Shown here in pieces: positions 43,485-52,749 of a stretch of DNA of 64,000 nucleotides (position 1 is its first letter; the number at the start of each line of letters is the position of its first letter). Source of the stretch: UBA1413 sp964461455 (lineage in GTDB: Bacteria; Bacteroidota; Bacteroidia; Bacteroidales; Prolixibacteraceae). The stretch is from NCBI GenBank assembly GCA_964461455.1, contig CAYWUJ010000005.1, forward strand, positions 1 to 64,000, written 5' to 3'. Position numbers and translations under genes: made by a program. The notes below the pieces were generated by a model. The model did not search any database. It worked only from the letters and a program-made list of their open reading frames with translations, and was not told the DNA's origin.

Positions 43485-45008
43485 ATGAAAAAATTAAGAA
43501 TAGTACTCGGAATATCCCTCATCATCTCGCTTCTGTCAGGATGCGATAACTATGAGGATATCAACACCAACCCGGATACCACCACGCAGGTCAGCGCTTC
43601 CATGCTATGCACCAATGTTGTTTTGCAGGTTACCAGGTTCAGCGGCAGGGATGCCAAGGTCCTGGTCGCTGAAAATGCCCTCCCCAAATACGTGGGGTAT
43701 GCCAACGAAGGACAAATGGGCGAACAATACAACAAAATCGGAGGCAGCAGCTTTGGGGGGATGACCATGCTTCCCAACCTCGACAAGATGCTGGAATATG
43801 CCCAGGGTAGCGTGATGGAAGACTCCTACAAGGGAATGGCCAGTTTTGCCAGGGCTTACCTGTTCTTCAGGCTCACCATGGAAATGGGGGACATCCCCTA
43901 CAGCGAGACCAACCAGGGAGCCGAAGGCCTTTATCGTCCCCGGTATGACACCCAGGAGGAGGTCTTCAAAGGGGTCCTCGATGAGCTGAAAGAGGCCGAC
44001 CAGTATTTCGCCGTTGGAAAGAGCTTTACCGGAGATCCCACCCCTTACAACGGAGATCCCGCCAAATGGAGAAGAGCCGTCAACGCTTTCTCGCTGAAGG
44101 TGCTGATGACGCTCAGCAAAAAAGAGAGCGTGGCTTCCCTCGACATCAAAAACCGGTTTGCCGCCATCGTGGCTTCCGGACAGCTTCTGGAGGCCAATAC
44201 CGGATTCCTGGGGTTGAACTATTCCACACAAAACAAGCACCCGCTGTCGGGAACCAATGACCTCTTCACCAGCCGGACGGTCATCAGCTCTCTTTTGATC
44301 GATAACCTGAAAAACCTGAACGACCGCAGGATGTATTATTTCGCCGAGCCTGCAGGGGCGCAGATTGCCGCCGGCAAGACCGCCGACGACCCCGAAGCCT
44401 TTGTCGGACTCGATGTGTCGATCGATTACGCCACCATGAATGCCGGCCACAGCGCCAACCTCTATTCCCTTCTCAACAAGAGGTACCTCACCGAGGAAGC
44501 CACGGAACCACGCATGGTGATGACCTATGCCGAGCAACAGCTGATTCTGGCCGAAGCCCGGATCAAAGGATGGATTTCCACGGGAAATGCCAAGGATTAT
44601 TATGAGTCGGGCGTGAAAGCGGCCCTGGCCGCCGTGGGAGCCACCAAGGCCTCCTATGCCCACGGCAAACCCATCGACCAGGCTTACATCAACGGCTACT
44701 TCACCGGAGAAGCCGCCTTTAAGGCCACCACGGAAGATCAGCTGAAGCAGATTTGGATGCAACGCTACCTCCTCCAGTTCATGCAGGATGCCCAATCGAG
44801 CTTCTTCGAATACCGGCGCCATGGTTTTCCCGTGTTCCCCATCAACCCGGCAACCAGCCTGAACGAAAACAACAAAAACGGGTTACCCATGCGGTGGCTC
44901 TATCCCTCCTCCGAAACCAACTATAACCGTGAAAACCTCGAAGAGGCCCTTCAACGGCAATACGACGGTTATGATGAGATCAACAAAATTATGTGGCTTT
45001 TGAAATAG
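43485..45008 (+). CDS. SusD/RagB-family glycan-binding lipoprotein (SusD-like_2 type)
   Basis: A 507-residue surface lipoprotein (lipobox SLLSGC, cysteine 20) that lids the SusC barrel and binds the target glycan. It belongs to the SusD-like_2 branch: it begins CDNYEDINTNPDTTTQV, has the TPR-type helices around YKGMASFARAYLFFRLT, GDIPYSE and KWRRAVNAFSLKVLM, and ends PMRWLYPSSETNYN. It lies in the same operon as SusC. The strong terminator right after it marks the operon end. Confidence 0.95.
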   Translation: MKKLRIVLGISLIISLLSGCDNYEDINTNPDTTTQVSASMLCTNVVLQVTRFSGRDAKVLVAENALPKYVGYANEGQMGEQYNKIGGSSFGGMTMLPNLDKMLEYAQGSVMEDSYKGMASFARAYLFFRLTMEMGDIPYSETNQGAEGLYRPRYDTQEEVFKGVLDELKEADQYFAVGKSFTGDPTPYNGDPAKWRRAVNAFSLKVLMTLSKKESVASLDIKNRFAAIVASGQLLEANTGFLGLNYSTQNKHPLSGTNDLFTSRTVISSLLIDNLKNLNDRRMYYFAEPAGAQIAAGKTADDPEAFVGLDVSIDYATMNAGHSANLYSLLNKRYLTEEATEPRMVMTYAEQQLILAEARIKGWISTGNAKDYYESGVKAALAAVGATKASYAHGKPIDQAYINGYFTGEAAFKATTEDQLKQIWMQRYLLQFMQDAQSSFFEYRRHGFPVFPINPATSLNENNKNGLPMRWLYPSSETNYNRENLEEALQRQYDGYDEINKIMWLLK

Positions 45009-45028
45009 TCCTAAGTCCCGTATATCTC

Positions 45029-45069
45029 AGGGGGTCCCGGAATAAACACCGGGGCCCCCTTTATTTTTT
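45029..45069 (+). terminator. Intrinsic terminator after the SusC/SusD operon
   Basis: AGGGGGTCCCGG (45029-45040) pairs with CCGGGGCCCCCT (45049-45060), a 12-bp stem with one G-T pair and an 8-nt loop, followed by TTATTTTTT. It is the strongest intrinsic terminator seen in the window. Confidence 0.88.
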
Positions 45070-45070
45070 C

Positions 45071-45078
45071 TATTTTCG
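45071..45078 (+). promoter_or_regulatory. -7-like element for the 5'-nucleotidase gene
   Basis: TATTTTCG is a one-base variant of TAnnTTTG lying immediately after the SusC/SusD terminator and 22 bp before the ATG at 45101. Confidence 0.4.
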
Positions 45079-45100
45079 CAACTGAATAATCTCGAAAAAA

Positions 45101-47017
45101 ATGAAGATGGGGACCGACAACCGATTGCACCTTCCTGTGGGAACGCCCGCGGGAAATCCGATTCCGGAAAGTACTTTCTTCGCGTCTTGTGCGCTAACCC
45201 CGCGGCAGAGCCGACGGGGCTTGCGCTCCCCGGAATTCAGGAGTGCTGTTTTTCTTATCACGACAGCCCTTCTGTTGCTGTCAACAGCAGAAAATCCGGT
45301 TTTTGGCTCCGGAAAGGGCGACGACAGGGGCTCTTCCCGCAGTGTGTCCCCCGGCGACAGGGCAGTAAAGGTGATCATTGCCGCCACTTCCGATGTCCAC
45401 GGATCCCTGTTCCCTTATGATTATGAGGAGGACCGCCCCGGAGGAGGCTCCCTGGCAGGGGTGCATCATCTGGCCGATTCACTGCGCCATAGCGGCGCCG
45501 CACTGGTATTACTCGAAAACGGCGACTTGCTGCAGGGCACCCCGGTGGCCTACTTTGCCAATTTCGTACAGCAAAAAAGAAACAACCTCTTCCCGCGGGT
45601 GCTGAATACGATGAAATACGATGCCGCCAACGTGGGAAACCACGACATCGAAGCCGGTCCCGCGGTTTACACCCGCGTCGCAAAAGAGCTGCGGGCTCCC
45701 TACCTGGGGGCCAACATCCTCAGCGACACTACCGGAGAACCCCATTTCAGGCCTTATACAGTGATCAGAAGGCAAGGCATCACCATTGCCGTATTGGGAA
45801 TGACCACCCCCTCGATTCCGGAATGGCTACCCCCGCAGATGTGGCAGGGGCTCACCTTTACCGACATGCTCCCCGAAGCCCGGAAATGGGTGGAGATCAT
45901 CAAAAGAAACGAGAACCCCGACATTATTGTCGGATTATTCCATACGGGGTATGGCACCGGAGAACCCGAAATGGCCGGGAAGCCGCAGGAGAATGCCGGG
46001 CGCTCCATTATTGAAACGATTCCGGGATTTGATCTGGTGATCCTCGGCCATGACCACCGCAGGAGGAACGAATGGTTCACCCGCAGCGACAGCAGCAGGG
46101 TCCTGATCCTCAATCCCGGCAACGGGGCCACCCACCTGGCTGTGGCGCAATTTTCCCTGGTAATGGGCGACGGGGGAAAGCCCCGGGTTGTGGCGGCAGA
46201 AGGAGAGTTGCTGAAGGTTCCCGAAAACCCCGGTCCAAACAGGGTCACCCGGCGCTTCCGCAAAGACAGACAGGCTATCAGGGAATTCTCCAACCGCAGG
46301 GTGGGAACCCTGGGACACCCCCTGACAGGCGCCGAAGCCCTCTTCGGGAACTCCCCGTTCCTCGACCTGATCCACCGGATTCAACTCGAAGCCACAGGTG
46401 CCGACCTCTCCCTGGCGGCCCCCCTCTCCATCTCCGGAACCATTCCCGCCGGTGACCTCCACGTCAGGGACCTTTTCCGCATCTACCGCTTTGAAAACTT
46501 CCTCTATACCATGCAGCTGACAGGCCTGGAAATCAAAAACCACCTCGAATACTCCTACGGGTTGTGGCTCAATACCATGACTTCCCCCGGGGATAACCTG
46601 TTACTCTTCCGGGAGGATAGTGGCATTTCCTCCCGGCTGGCCCACCCCTATTACAATTTTGACTCGGCTGCCGGCATCCGCTATACCGTCGACATCAGCA
46701 AGCCCCCCGGGGAACGGATCACCATCCCCGGTTTTGAAAACGGGGCCCCTTTTGACCTGCGGCAGAACTACCGTGTGGCCGTCAACTCCTACAGGGGCAG
46801 CGGCGGCGGCGGGCACCTCACCATGGGCGCCGGCATCCCCCGCGATAAACTGGCAGGCAGAATCCTCTCCTCCACACCGCAGGAACTACGCTCCATCATG
46901 ATCAGCCATTTCGAAAACCACGGCACCATCACCCCGGAAGCCGGAGACAACTGGCAGATCATCCCCGCCACATGGGCACAGGAAGCCATCACCAGGGAAA
47001 AACCCCTCTTTCACTGA
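45101..47017 (+). CDS. 5'-nucleotidase/2',3'-cyclic phosphodiesterase-type metallophosphatase
   Basis: A 638-residue secreted bifunctional-type phosphatase. The metallophosphoesterase domain has DVHGSLFPYDY (D98), GNHDIE (about 179-184) and GHDHRRR. The C-terminal 5_nucleotid_C domain includes GNSPFLDLIHRIQLEATGADL and the GSGGGGHLTMG loop. It hydrolyses nucleotides or 2',3'-cyclic nucleotides for phosphate and nucleoside salvage in the periplasm. The N-terminus is odd: about 45 residues of Pro/Arg-rich sequence precede the hydrophobic segment AVFLITTALLLLSTA, so the true start may be further in, although no ATG lies between. It appears independent of the SusC/SusD operon. Confidence 0.88.
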   Translation: MKMGTDNRLHLPVGTPAGNPIPESTFFASCALTPRQSRRGLRSPEFRSAVFLITTALLLLSTAENPVFGSGKGDDRGSSRSVSPGDRAVKVIIAATSDVHGSLFPYDYEEDRPGGGSLAGVHHLADSLRHSGAALVLLENGDLLQGTPVAYFANFVQQKRNNLFPRVLNTMKYDAANVGNHDIEAGPAVYTRVAKELRAPYLGANILSDTTGEPHFRPYTVIRRQGITIAVLGMTTPSIPEWLPPQMWQGLTFTDMLPEARKWVEIIKRNENPDIIVGLFHTGYGTGEPEMAGKPQENAGRSIIETIPGFDLVILGHDHRRRNEWFTRSDSSRVLILNPGNGATHLAVAQFSLVMGDGGKPRVVAAEGELLKVPENPGPNRVTRRFRKDRQAIREFSNRRVGTLGHPLTGAEALFGNSPFLDLIHRIQLEATGADLSLAAPLSISGTIPAGDLHVRDLFRIYRFENFLYTMQLTGLEIKNHLEYSYGLWLNTMTSPGDNLLLFREDSGISSRLAHPYYNFDSAAGIRYTVDISKPPGERITIPGFENGAPFDLRQNYRVAVNSYRGSGGGGHLTMGAGIPRDKLAGRILSSTPQELRSIMISHFENHGTITPEAGDNWQIIPATWAQEAITREKPLFH

Positions 47018-47053
47018 AAAACGGAATGATCACCCCCGTCCCGAAAAACGGAA
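47016..47053 (+). repeat. 11-bp direct repeat before the DUF5916 gene
   Basis: GAAAAACGGAA occurs at 47016-47026 (overlapping the previous stop codon) and 47043-47053, offset 27 bp. The second copy ends 7 bp before the -7 element at 47061. Confidence 0.4.
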
Positions 47054-47060
47054 ATTATGA

Positions 47061-47068
47061 TATATTTG
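47061..47068 (+). promoter_or_regulatory. -7 promoter element for the DUF5916 gene
   Basis: TATATTTG matches TAnnTTTG exactly, 30 bp upstream of the ATG at 47099. Confidence 0.5.
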
Positions 47069-47098
47069 CTGCGCTAAGCCAGAACCATAGTGAACAAT

Positions 47099-49267
47099 AT
47101 GAAATTCCTTCCTGCGGCCCTGGTCTCTCTGCTATTTCTGGTTTCCGGAATAGTTTCCGGCCAGAAAAAAGAGAGGCCCCTTCCTGAATTGCACAATAAG
47201 GATTTTGTTTACCACGCCCGGAAGATGGACTCCGTGATCCGCATTGACGGGGTGACCGATGATCCTGACTGGCAGGTGGCCCAGAAAGCCACCGACTTTT
47301 ACCTGGTCCTTCCCATCGATACCGGAAAGGCGGGACAGCCCTCGGAGGTGATGCTGACTTACGACGACAAGGCTTTTTACATGGCCATCATCTTTTACGA
47401 CACCGTTCCCGGGAAGCGCATTTCGGAATCCTTCCGCAGGGATTTCAACTTCGGAACCAACGACAATTTTCTCTCCTTTTTCGATACCTTTCTGGACCAG
47501 ACCAATGGTTTTTCCTTTGGGGTATCGGCCTCGGGGGCGGTGTGGGACGGGATGATGCACAGCGGGTCGACCATGAACCTCGACTGGGATACCAAATGGG
47601 AGTCCAAAACCAGGCACTATGCCGACCGGTGGGTCACCGAGATGAGGATTCCCTTCAAATCGGTGCGTTATCCCCGTGACAGCCGGCAGTGGCTGGTGAA
47701 TTTCGGCCGTCTTGACCTGAAAACCAATGAAAAATCGTCGTGGGCTCCTGTTCCGCGGCAGTTCCCCACGGCTTCGCTGGCCTACACGGGAGTGCTCGAC
47801 TTTGAGGAGACCCTGCCGCGCCCCCGTCCGGCCATCTCGGTCATCCCTTACCTCTTTGCGAATTTCCATGAAGACAGGGAGACAGGCACCCCCTCACAAC
47901 TCAGGGGCGATGCAGGATTCGACGCCAAACTGGGCCTCTCCTCCTCCCTGAACCTCGACCTTACCTACAATCCCGATTTTGCCCAGGTCGAAGTGGACCG
48001 GCAACAGATGAATATCGACCGGTTCGAACTCTTCTTTCCTGAAAAGAGACAGTTCTTCCTGGAAAACAGCGATCTCTTTTCAGGATTCGGCTACAATACC
48101 GTCACCCCCTTCTTTTCACGGAGGATAGGCCTCGACGCCCCGGTGCTGGCAGGGGCCCGCCTGAGCGGGAAAATAGGCAACAACACCCGCATCGGCGTGA
48201 TGAACATGACTACCGAAAAAACAGGTGAACACCTCGCCCGTAACTTTACCGTGGCTTCCCTCCAGAAAAAGGTCTTCGCCCGCTCCAACATCGGTTTTAT
48301 CTTCATTAACAAGGAATACCTGCAGCAACCCGATACTGCGGAACGCTTCAACAGGGTGGCCGGTGCCGACTTCAACCTTGCGGGGCGCAGCAACTTCTGG
48401 ACCGGCAAATTTTTCTACCACCGCTCCTTCCAGCCCGGGAACCCCGGAAAACAGCACTCGCAGGGCGCTACCCTGGCCTACAACAGCAAACATCTGAGCC
48501 TGCGCATGTCGCAAACCAGCGTGGGGGAGAATTTCCTGGCAGAAACAGGATATATCCGCCGGCGGGGATATAACTTCCTGGGACCCGACCTGGCGCTCAT
48601 TTTCGTTCCCAACAAGAAAGTGGTGTCGCACGGTCCCTTCGCCAATATCGAGAACTACTACGATGCGGACTATTCCCTCCTCGACCACCTCTGGAAATTC
48701 GGATACAAGATGGAATTCAGCAACACCGTCACCCTGCAGGCCGGCATTTACGATAACTATATCCTTCTGGGCGAAGATTTTGACCCCACCCATGTGAGTA
48801 CTTCGGTACTTCCCGCAGGCAGCGACTACCGCTTCCTTTATGCCTTTGCAGAAATGACCTCCGACAGCCGTAATCTCCTCAAGGGTAACCTGAAAGGTGG
48901 CGCCGGTGAGTTTTACAACGGCCACATGAACTATTTTGACGGAACCCTCAGCTACCGCTTTCCCCCCTTCGCCAGCATCGCCCTGAATATCGCCTGGAAC
49001 GACCTCCGTCTGCCGGAACCCTTTCAAAGGGAACATTTCTGGCTTATCGCCCCGAAACTGGACCTTACCTTCACCGATAAACTCTTCCTCTCCACCTTCG
49101 TGCAATACAATGAACAGATCGATAACCTTAACCTGAACATGCGCTTCCAGTGGAGATACCAGCCGGTATCTGACCTTTTTATCGTATATACCGACAATTA
49201 CTTCCCCGGCAGCTGGAACCAGCGCAACCGCGCCGTGGTCCTCAAACTCACCTATTGGCTTAACTAA
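47099..49267 (+). CDS. DUF5916 domain-containing outer-membrane protein with CBM9-like N-terminus
   Basis: A 722-residue secreted protein: signal peptide to about residue 20, a CBM9-like beta-sandwich at about 35-205 (IRIDGVTDDPDWQVAQKATDF, AFYMAIIFYDT, VTEMRIPFKSVRYP), then the DUF5916 part. That part carries the hallmark VDRQQMNIDRFELFFPEKRQFFLE and ISVIPYLFANF, and then alternating strands to the end, typical of an outer-membrane beta-barrel. Members are frequent in Bacteroidota but uncharacterised; carbohydrate or peptide handling is inferred from the CBM9-like domain. A GTG at 47090 is also in frame; the ATG at 47099 gives a cleaner signal peptide. Confidence 0.85.
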   Translation: MKFLPAALVSLLFLVSGIVSGQKKERPLPELHNKDFVYHARKMDSVIRIDGVTDDPDWQVAQKATDFYLVLPIDTGKAGQPSEVMLTYDDKAFYMAIIFYDTVPGKRISESFRRDFNFGTNDNFLSFFDTFLDQTNGFSFGVSASGAVWDGMMHSGSTMNLDWDTKWESKTRHYADRWVTEMRIPFKSVRYPRDSRQWLVNFGRLDLKTNEKSSWAPVPRQFPTASLAYTGVLDFEETLPRPRPAISVIPYLFANFHEDRETGTPSQLRGDAGFDAKLGLSSSLNLDLTYNPDFAQVEVDRQQMNIDRFELFFPEKRQFFLENSDLFSGFGYNTVTPFFSRRIGLDAPVLAGARLSGKIGNNTRIGVMNMTTEKTGEHLARNFTVASLQKKVFARSNIGFIFINKEYLQQPDTAERFNRVAGADFNLAGRSNFWTGKFFYHRSFQPGNPGKQHSQGATLAYNSKHLSLRMSQTSVGENFLAETGYIRRRGYNFLGPDLALIFVPNKKVVSHGPFANIENYYDADYSLLDHLWKFGYKMEFSNTVTLQAGIYDNYILLGEDFDPTHVSTSVLPAGSDYRFLYAFAEMTSDSRNLLKGNLKGGAGEFYNGHMNYFDGTLSYRFPPFASIALNIAWNDLRLPEPFQREHFWLIAPKLDLTFTDKLFLSTFVQYNEQIDNLNLNMRFQWRYQPVSDLFIVYTDNYFPGSWNQRNRAVVLKLTYWLN

Positions 49268-49393
49268 CAGATCTTCCCCCCCATGCCCGTCTCATTACTC
49301 ACGGGATTCGCCTTTCTGTGAAGCCCCGGACCACCCTCCCGTTTTATTACGCAACAGAACGAGGACATTATTGGATAATAGCGCCGATTTTGA

Positions 49394-49401
49394 TAGTTTT
49401 G
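49394..49401 (+). promoter_or_regulatory. Distal -7 element upstream of the sugar isomerase-like gene
   Basis: TAGTTTTG matches TAnnTTTG exactly but lies 125 bp upstream of the ATG at 49527, within a 259-bp intergenic stretch holding no recognisable gene. Confidence 0.35.
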
Positions 49402-49508
49402 CTGAATTCCCGCCTCCAAAGGCGATCACCACGAAAAGGCCATCATGCCCGACCGGGAGGACCAAAACTTACCCGGGAACAATGGGGTAACTTGTACTGG
49501 ATCATCCA

Positions 49509-49516
49509 TAAATTTG
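49509..49516 (+). promoter_or_regulatory. Proximal -7 element for the sugar isomerase-like gene
   Basis: TAAATTTG matches TAnnTTTG exactly, 10 bp before the ATG at 49527. It may give a nearly leaderless mRNA, or the distal element at 49394 may be the real one. Confidence 0.4.
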
Positions 49517-49526
49517 AAATACCGAT

Positions 49527-50366
49527 ATGAAACGTTTTTTTCTGATTCTTTTACTGGCGGCGTCTCCCCTGATGGCTCTCCATGCCCAGGAGACCGGTCG
49601 CCCCGGGGAGCAGCCGGCTCCCGAAACCGGAGAGAAATTCAGGCTGGGAATGGCAGGTTATACCTTCAGGCACTTCGACCTGGACAAGACCCTGGAAGTC
49701 ATGCAGAAAGCCAACGTCAACCATCTCTGCATCAAGGATTTTCACCTTCCCCTGAACAGCACACCCGAGCAGATCGCCGCCTTCCACGCCAAACTCAGGG
49801 CCAAAGGGGTGACCGGCTATGCCGTGGGTCCCATTTATATGAAAACCAGAGAGGAGATCGACAACGCCTTCGAATATGCCCAAAGAGTGGGCGTAAAAAT
49901 GATCGTGGGGGTCCCGAACTATGAACTGCTGCCCTACGTCGACCAGAAAGTGAAGGAATACGGCTTCCATTATGCCATCCACCTCCACGGCCCCGACATG
50001 CCGCTCTATCCCGATGCCGACGATGTCTGGAACAATGTGAAAGAGCTGGATCCCCGGATCGGCATGTGCCTCGACATCGGCCACGACACCCGCAACGGCA
50101 AGGATCCCGTGAAAGATCTCAAAAAATACCACTCCCGTGTTTTTGACATCCACATCAAGGATGTCACGGGAACGACAAAACAGGGCTACTCGGTGGAGAT
50201 CGGCCGCGGGGTCATTGATATTCCGGCATTCGTCAAAATGCTCAGAAAAGTGGGCTATTCAGGAGTATGCAGCCTCGAGCACGAAAAGGAGATGCAGGAC
50301 CCATTCATGGGCATCGCCGAATCGATCGGCTATTTCCGGGGGGTCATCGCCACCACGAAAAAGTAA
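49527..50366 (+). CDS. Secreted sugar phosphate isomerase/epimerase-like TIM-barrel protein
   Basis: A 279-residue protein with a signal peptide (FFLILLLAASPLMALHA) and a xylose isomerase-like TIM barrel (AP endonuclease 2 superfamily). The barrel strands carry the acidic and histidine metal ligands in order: CIKDFHLP, YAIHLHGPD, MCLDIGHDTRNG, FDIHIKDVTG and CSLEHEKEM. Exported members of this group are common in glycan-degrading Bacteroidota and may epimerise or isomerise modified sugars. It is probably co-transcribed with the GH127 gene 22 bp downstream. Confidence 0.85.
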   Translation: MKRFFLILLLAASPLMALHAQETGRPGEQPAPETGEKFRLGMAGYTFRHFDLDKTLEVMQKANVNHLCIKDFHLPLNSTPEQIAAFHAKLRAKGVTGYAVGPIYMKTREEIDNAFEYAQRVGVKMIVGVPNYELLPYVDQKVKEYGFHYAIHLHGPDMPLYPDADDVWNNVKELDPRIGMCLDIGHDTRNGKDPVKDLKKYHSRVFDIHIKDVTGTTKQGYSVEIGRGVIDIPAFVKMLRKVGYSGVCSLEHEKEMQDPFMGIAESIGYFRGVIATTKK

Positions 50367-50388
50367 AAGTCAGCTCACCACATTCGCT

Positions 50389-52749
50389 ATGAAGACTTCT
50401 GTAAAACTGGCTCTCACCGGATTAGTGTTCCTGCTTGCCTTTCCATGCTGCCGGCTGGTTCCGGAGGAAACAACGACTCCCGGGGGCCGGGAGGTAACGC
50501 TTTTCAGGGCGGTCAAATTCCCCCTCACTGACGTCAGATTGCTCGATGGCCCCTTTCTGCAGGCCACCGGACTGAATGTGGTTTCGCTGCTCAACTACGA
50601 ACCCGACAGGTTATTGGCAAAATTCAGGAGCGAAGCAGGCCTGAAACCCCGCGCTGACCATTACGGGGGATGGGAGGAAAATACCATTGCCGGCCACAGC
50701 CTGGGCCATTACCTGAGTGCCTGCGCCCTGATGTTCCAGACTACAGGAGACCAGGAATTCCTGAACAGGGTCAATTACATCGTCGAAGAACTGTCCCTGT
50801 GCCAGGAAGCCACCGGTAACGGATACCTCGGCGCCTTCCCCGACGGAAAGAGAATTCTGGAAGAGGAAGTGGCCAAAGGGAATATCCGCTCCCAGGGATT
50901 TGACCTGAACGGCATTTGGGTGCCCTTTTACACACAGCATAAGGTCCTCATGGGACTGCTCGACGCCTATTACCGCTGCGAAAATGAAAAATCACTCCAG
51001 ATAGCCCTCCGTTTCGGGGAGTGGCTGGAAACGGTGGTCAGGGATCTCACCGATGACCAGATTCAGGAGATGCTCCGTTGTGAACACGGAGGGATCAACG
51101 AAGCCCTGGCGGAACTCTATGCCGCCAGCGGAGAGGAGAGATTCCTCCGCCTCTCGGAGGTCTTTCACCACCGGGCCATCCTCGACTCCCTGGCCAATGG
51201 CAAAGATATCCTCCCCGGCAAACATGCCAACACCCAAATTCCCAAACTGGTGGGACTGGCGCGTCGTTATGAGCTGACGGGAGATGAAACCGACCGTACG
51301 GCGGTGGAATTCTTCTGGGAGAGGGTGGTCCGTCACCACTCCTATGTGACGGGAGGCCATGGAGACCATGAATACTTCGGGGCTCCCGACACCCTGCGCG
51401 ACCGTCTGAGCAATGAGACTACAGAAACCTGCAACGTCTACAACATGCTCAAACTGAGCAGCCATCTCTTCACCTGGGAAGCCTCCTCCGAAGTGGCCGA
51501 CTTCTACGAAAAGGCCCTCTTCAACCATATCCTCGCCTCACAGCACCCCGGCGATGGCAGGGTCGTCTATAACCTCTCCCTCGAAATGGGGGGTTTCAAG
51601 GAGTTCCAGGATCCCCTATGGTTCACCTGCTGCATAGGAACAGGCATGGAAAACCATTCCAAATACGGGGAAAATATCTATTACCATAACGATGAGGAGC
51701 TCTTCGTCGCCCAATACATCGCCTCGGAACTGAACTGGAGGGAGAGGGAGCTGAAAATCGTCCAGCAAACCCGTTATCCTGAGGAACCCTCGACGTCGCT
51801 GCAGTTCGAATGTCCCCGCCCGGTACCCCTGACCATGATGATCCGTTTTCCGCGATGGGCAGAAAATGGGATGATGATCAGGGTCAACGGCATGGTTCAC
51901 CACCACCGGGGAAAACCCGGCAGTTTCGTGCCAGTGATGAGAAACTGGAAAAACGGGGATGTGTTGACCGTGGAGTTTCCTTTTTCCCTGCGTCTGGAGA
52001 GCATGCCCGACGACACCAACCGGGTGGCCGTGATGTATGGCCCCCTGGTGCTTGCCGGGGAACTGGGAAACATCGACGACACGGCGGCGGTTCACCCCGG
52101 ATATGTCCCCGTGCTGATGACCAGCGACCGTCATCCGGCCACCTGGACCGTCGCGGCTGAGGGGATGGCCAACAGTTTCCGGACCGTCAATACCGGAAGG
52201 CCCCGGGAACTCCTCCTCAAGCCCTTGTACAAAGTCAACGACCACCGCTATTCCGTCTATTTTGACCTTTTCACAGAAGAGCAGTGGGAGAAATACCAGT
52301 CCGACTACCAGACCCGGGAGGAAGAGAAAAAACGGCTCGAAAGCCGCACCCTCGACTTTTTCCAGCCCGGAGAGATGCAGCCCGAACGGGATCATCGCTT
52401 CGACAGCGATAAAAGCTGGGTGAATGAATTCCGGCGAAGAAAATTCAGGGAAGCCGACCGTGGAGGTTGGTTCTCCTTTACGATGGAGGCCCCCCGCCAT
52501 CACCCCCTGGCCCTGGGCGTCGAATACTGGGGCGGATACCAGGGATCCCGCACCTTTGACATCATGGTGAATAACACCGTGATCGCCACTGAAAATATAT
52601 CCAATATACGCCCCGGTGAGTTTTTCACCAGGGAATACGACCTTCCTGCCAACCTGCGCATCACGGGTAACACGGTGACGGTGAAGTTCGTCCCCAAAGA
52701 GGGACATCGGGCCGGACCGGTATTCGGAGTGAGGATGCTGAAGAAATGA
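50389..52749 (+). CDS. Glycoside hydrolase family 127-like beta-L-arabinofuranosidase (DUF1680)
   Basis: A 786-residue lipoprotein or secreted enzyme (signal ending LAFPCC). The alpha/alpha barrel carries the GH127 set NETTETCNVYNMLKLSSH, with E346 and C348, and WFTCCIGTGMENHSKYG, with C414 and C415. This reproduces the Glu-x-Cys...Cys-Cys zinc site of characterised GH127 beta-L-arabinofuranosidases, in which a cysteine is the nucleophile. C-terminal beta-domains follow. The ATG at 50389 was chosen; the frame is open further upstream but overlaps the isomerase gene and lacks a signal peptide. Its stop overlaps the PorP/SprF start (ATGA). Confidence 0.9.
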   Translation: MKTSVKLALTGLVFLLAFPCCRLVPEETTTPGGREVTLFRAVKFPLTDVRLLDGPFLQATGLNVVSLLNYEPDRLLAKFRSEAGLKPRADHYGGWEENTIAGHSLGHYLSACALMFQTTGDQEFLNRVNYIVEELSLCQEATGNGYLGAFPDGKRILEEEVAKGNIRSQGFDLNGIWVPFYTQHKVLMGLLDAYYRCENEKSLQIALRFGEWLETVVRDLTDDQIQEMLRCEHGGINEALAELYAASGEERFLRLSEVFHHRAILDSLANGKDILPGKHANTQIPKLVGLARRYELTGDETDRTAVEFFWERVVRHHSYVTGGHGDHEYFGAPDTLRDRLSNETTETCNVYNMLKLSSHLFTWEASSEVADFYEKALFNHILASQHPGDGRVVYNLSLEMGGFKEFQDPLWFTCCIGTGMENHSKYGENIYYHNDEELFVAQYIASELNWRERELKIVQQTRYPEEPSTSLQFECPRPVPLTMMIRFPRWAENGMMIRVNGMVHHHRGKPGSFVPVMRNWKNGDVLTVEFPFSLRLESMPDDTNRVAVMYGPLVLAGELGNIDDTAAVHPGYVPVLMTSDRHPATWTVAAEGMANSFRTVNTGRPRELLLKPLYKVNDHRYSVYFDLFTEEQWEKYQSDYQTREEEKKRLESRTLDFFQPGEMQPERDHRFDSDKSWVNEFRRRKFREADRGGWFSFTMEAPRHHPLALGVEYWGGYQGSRTFDIMVNNTVIATENISNIRPGEFFTREYDLPANLRITGNTVTVKFVPKEGHRAGPVFGVRMLKK

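Noticed and set aside
43605..44822. 405-residue minus-strand open frame opposite SusD
   Set aside because: Gly/Val/His-rich antisense shadow; SusD on the plus strand is clearly the real gene.
50137..50388. Upstream extension of the GH127 frame over the isomerase gene
   Set aside because: It lacks homology, reads inside another real gene, and the signal peptide begins at the ATG at 50389.
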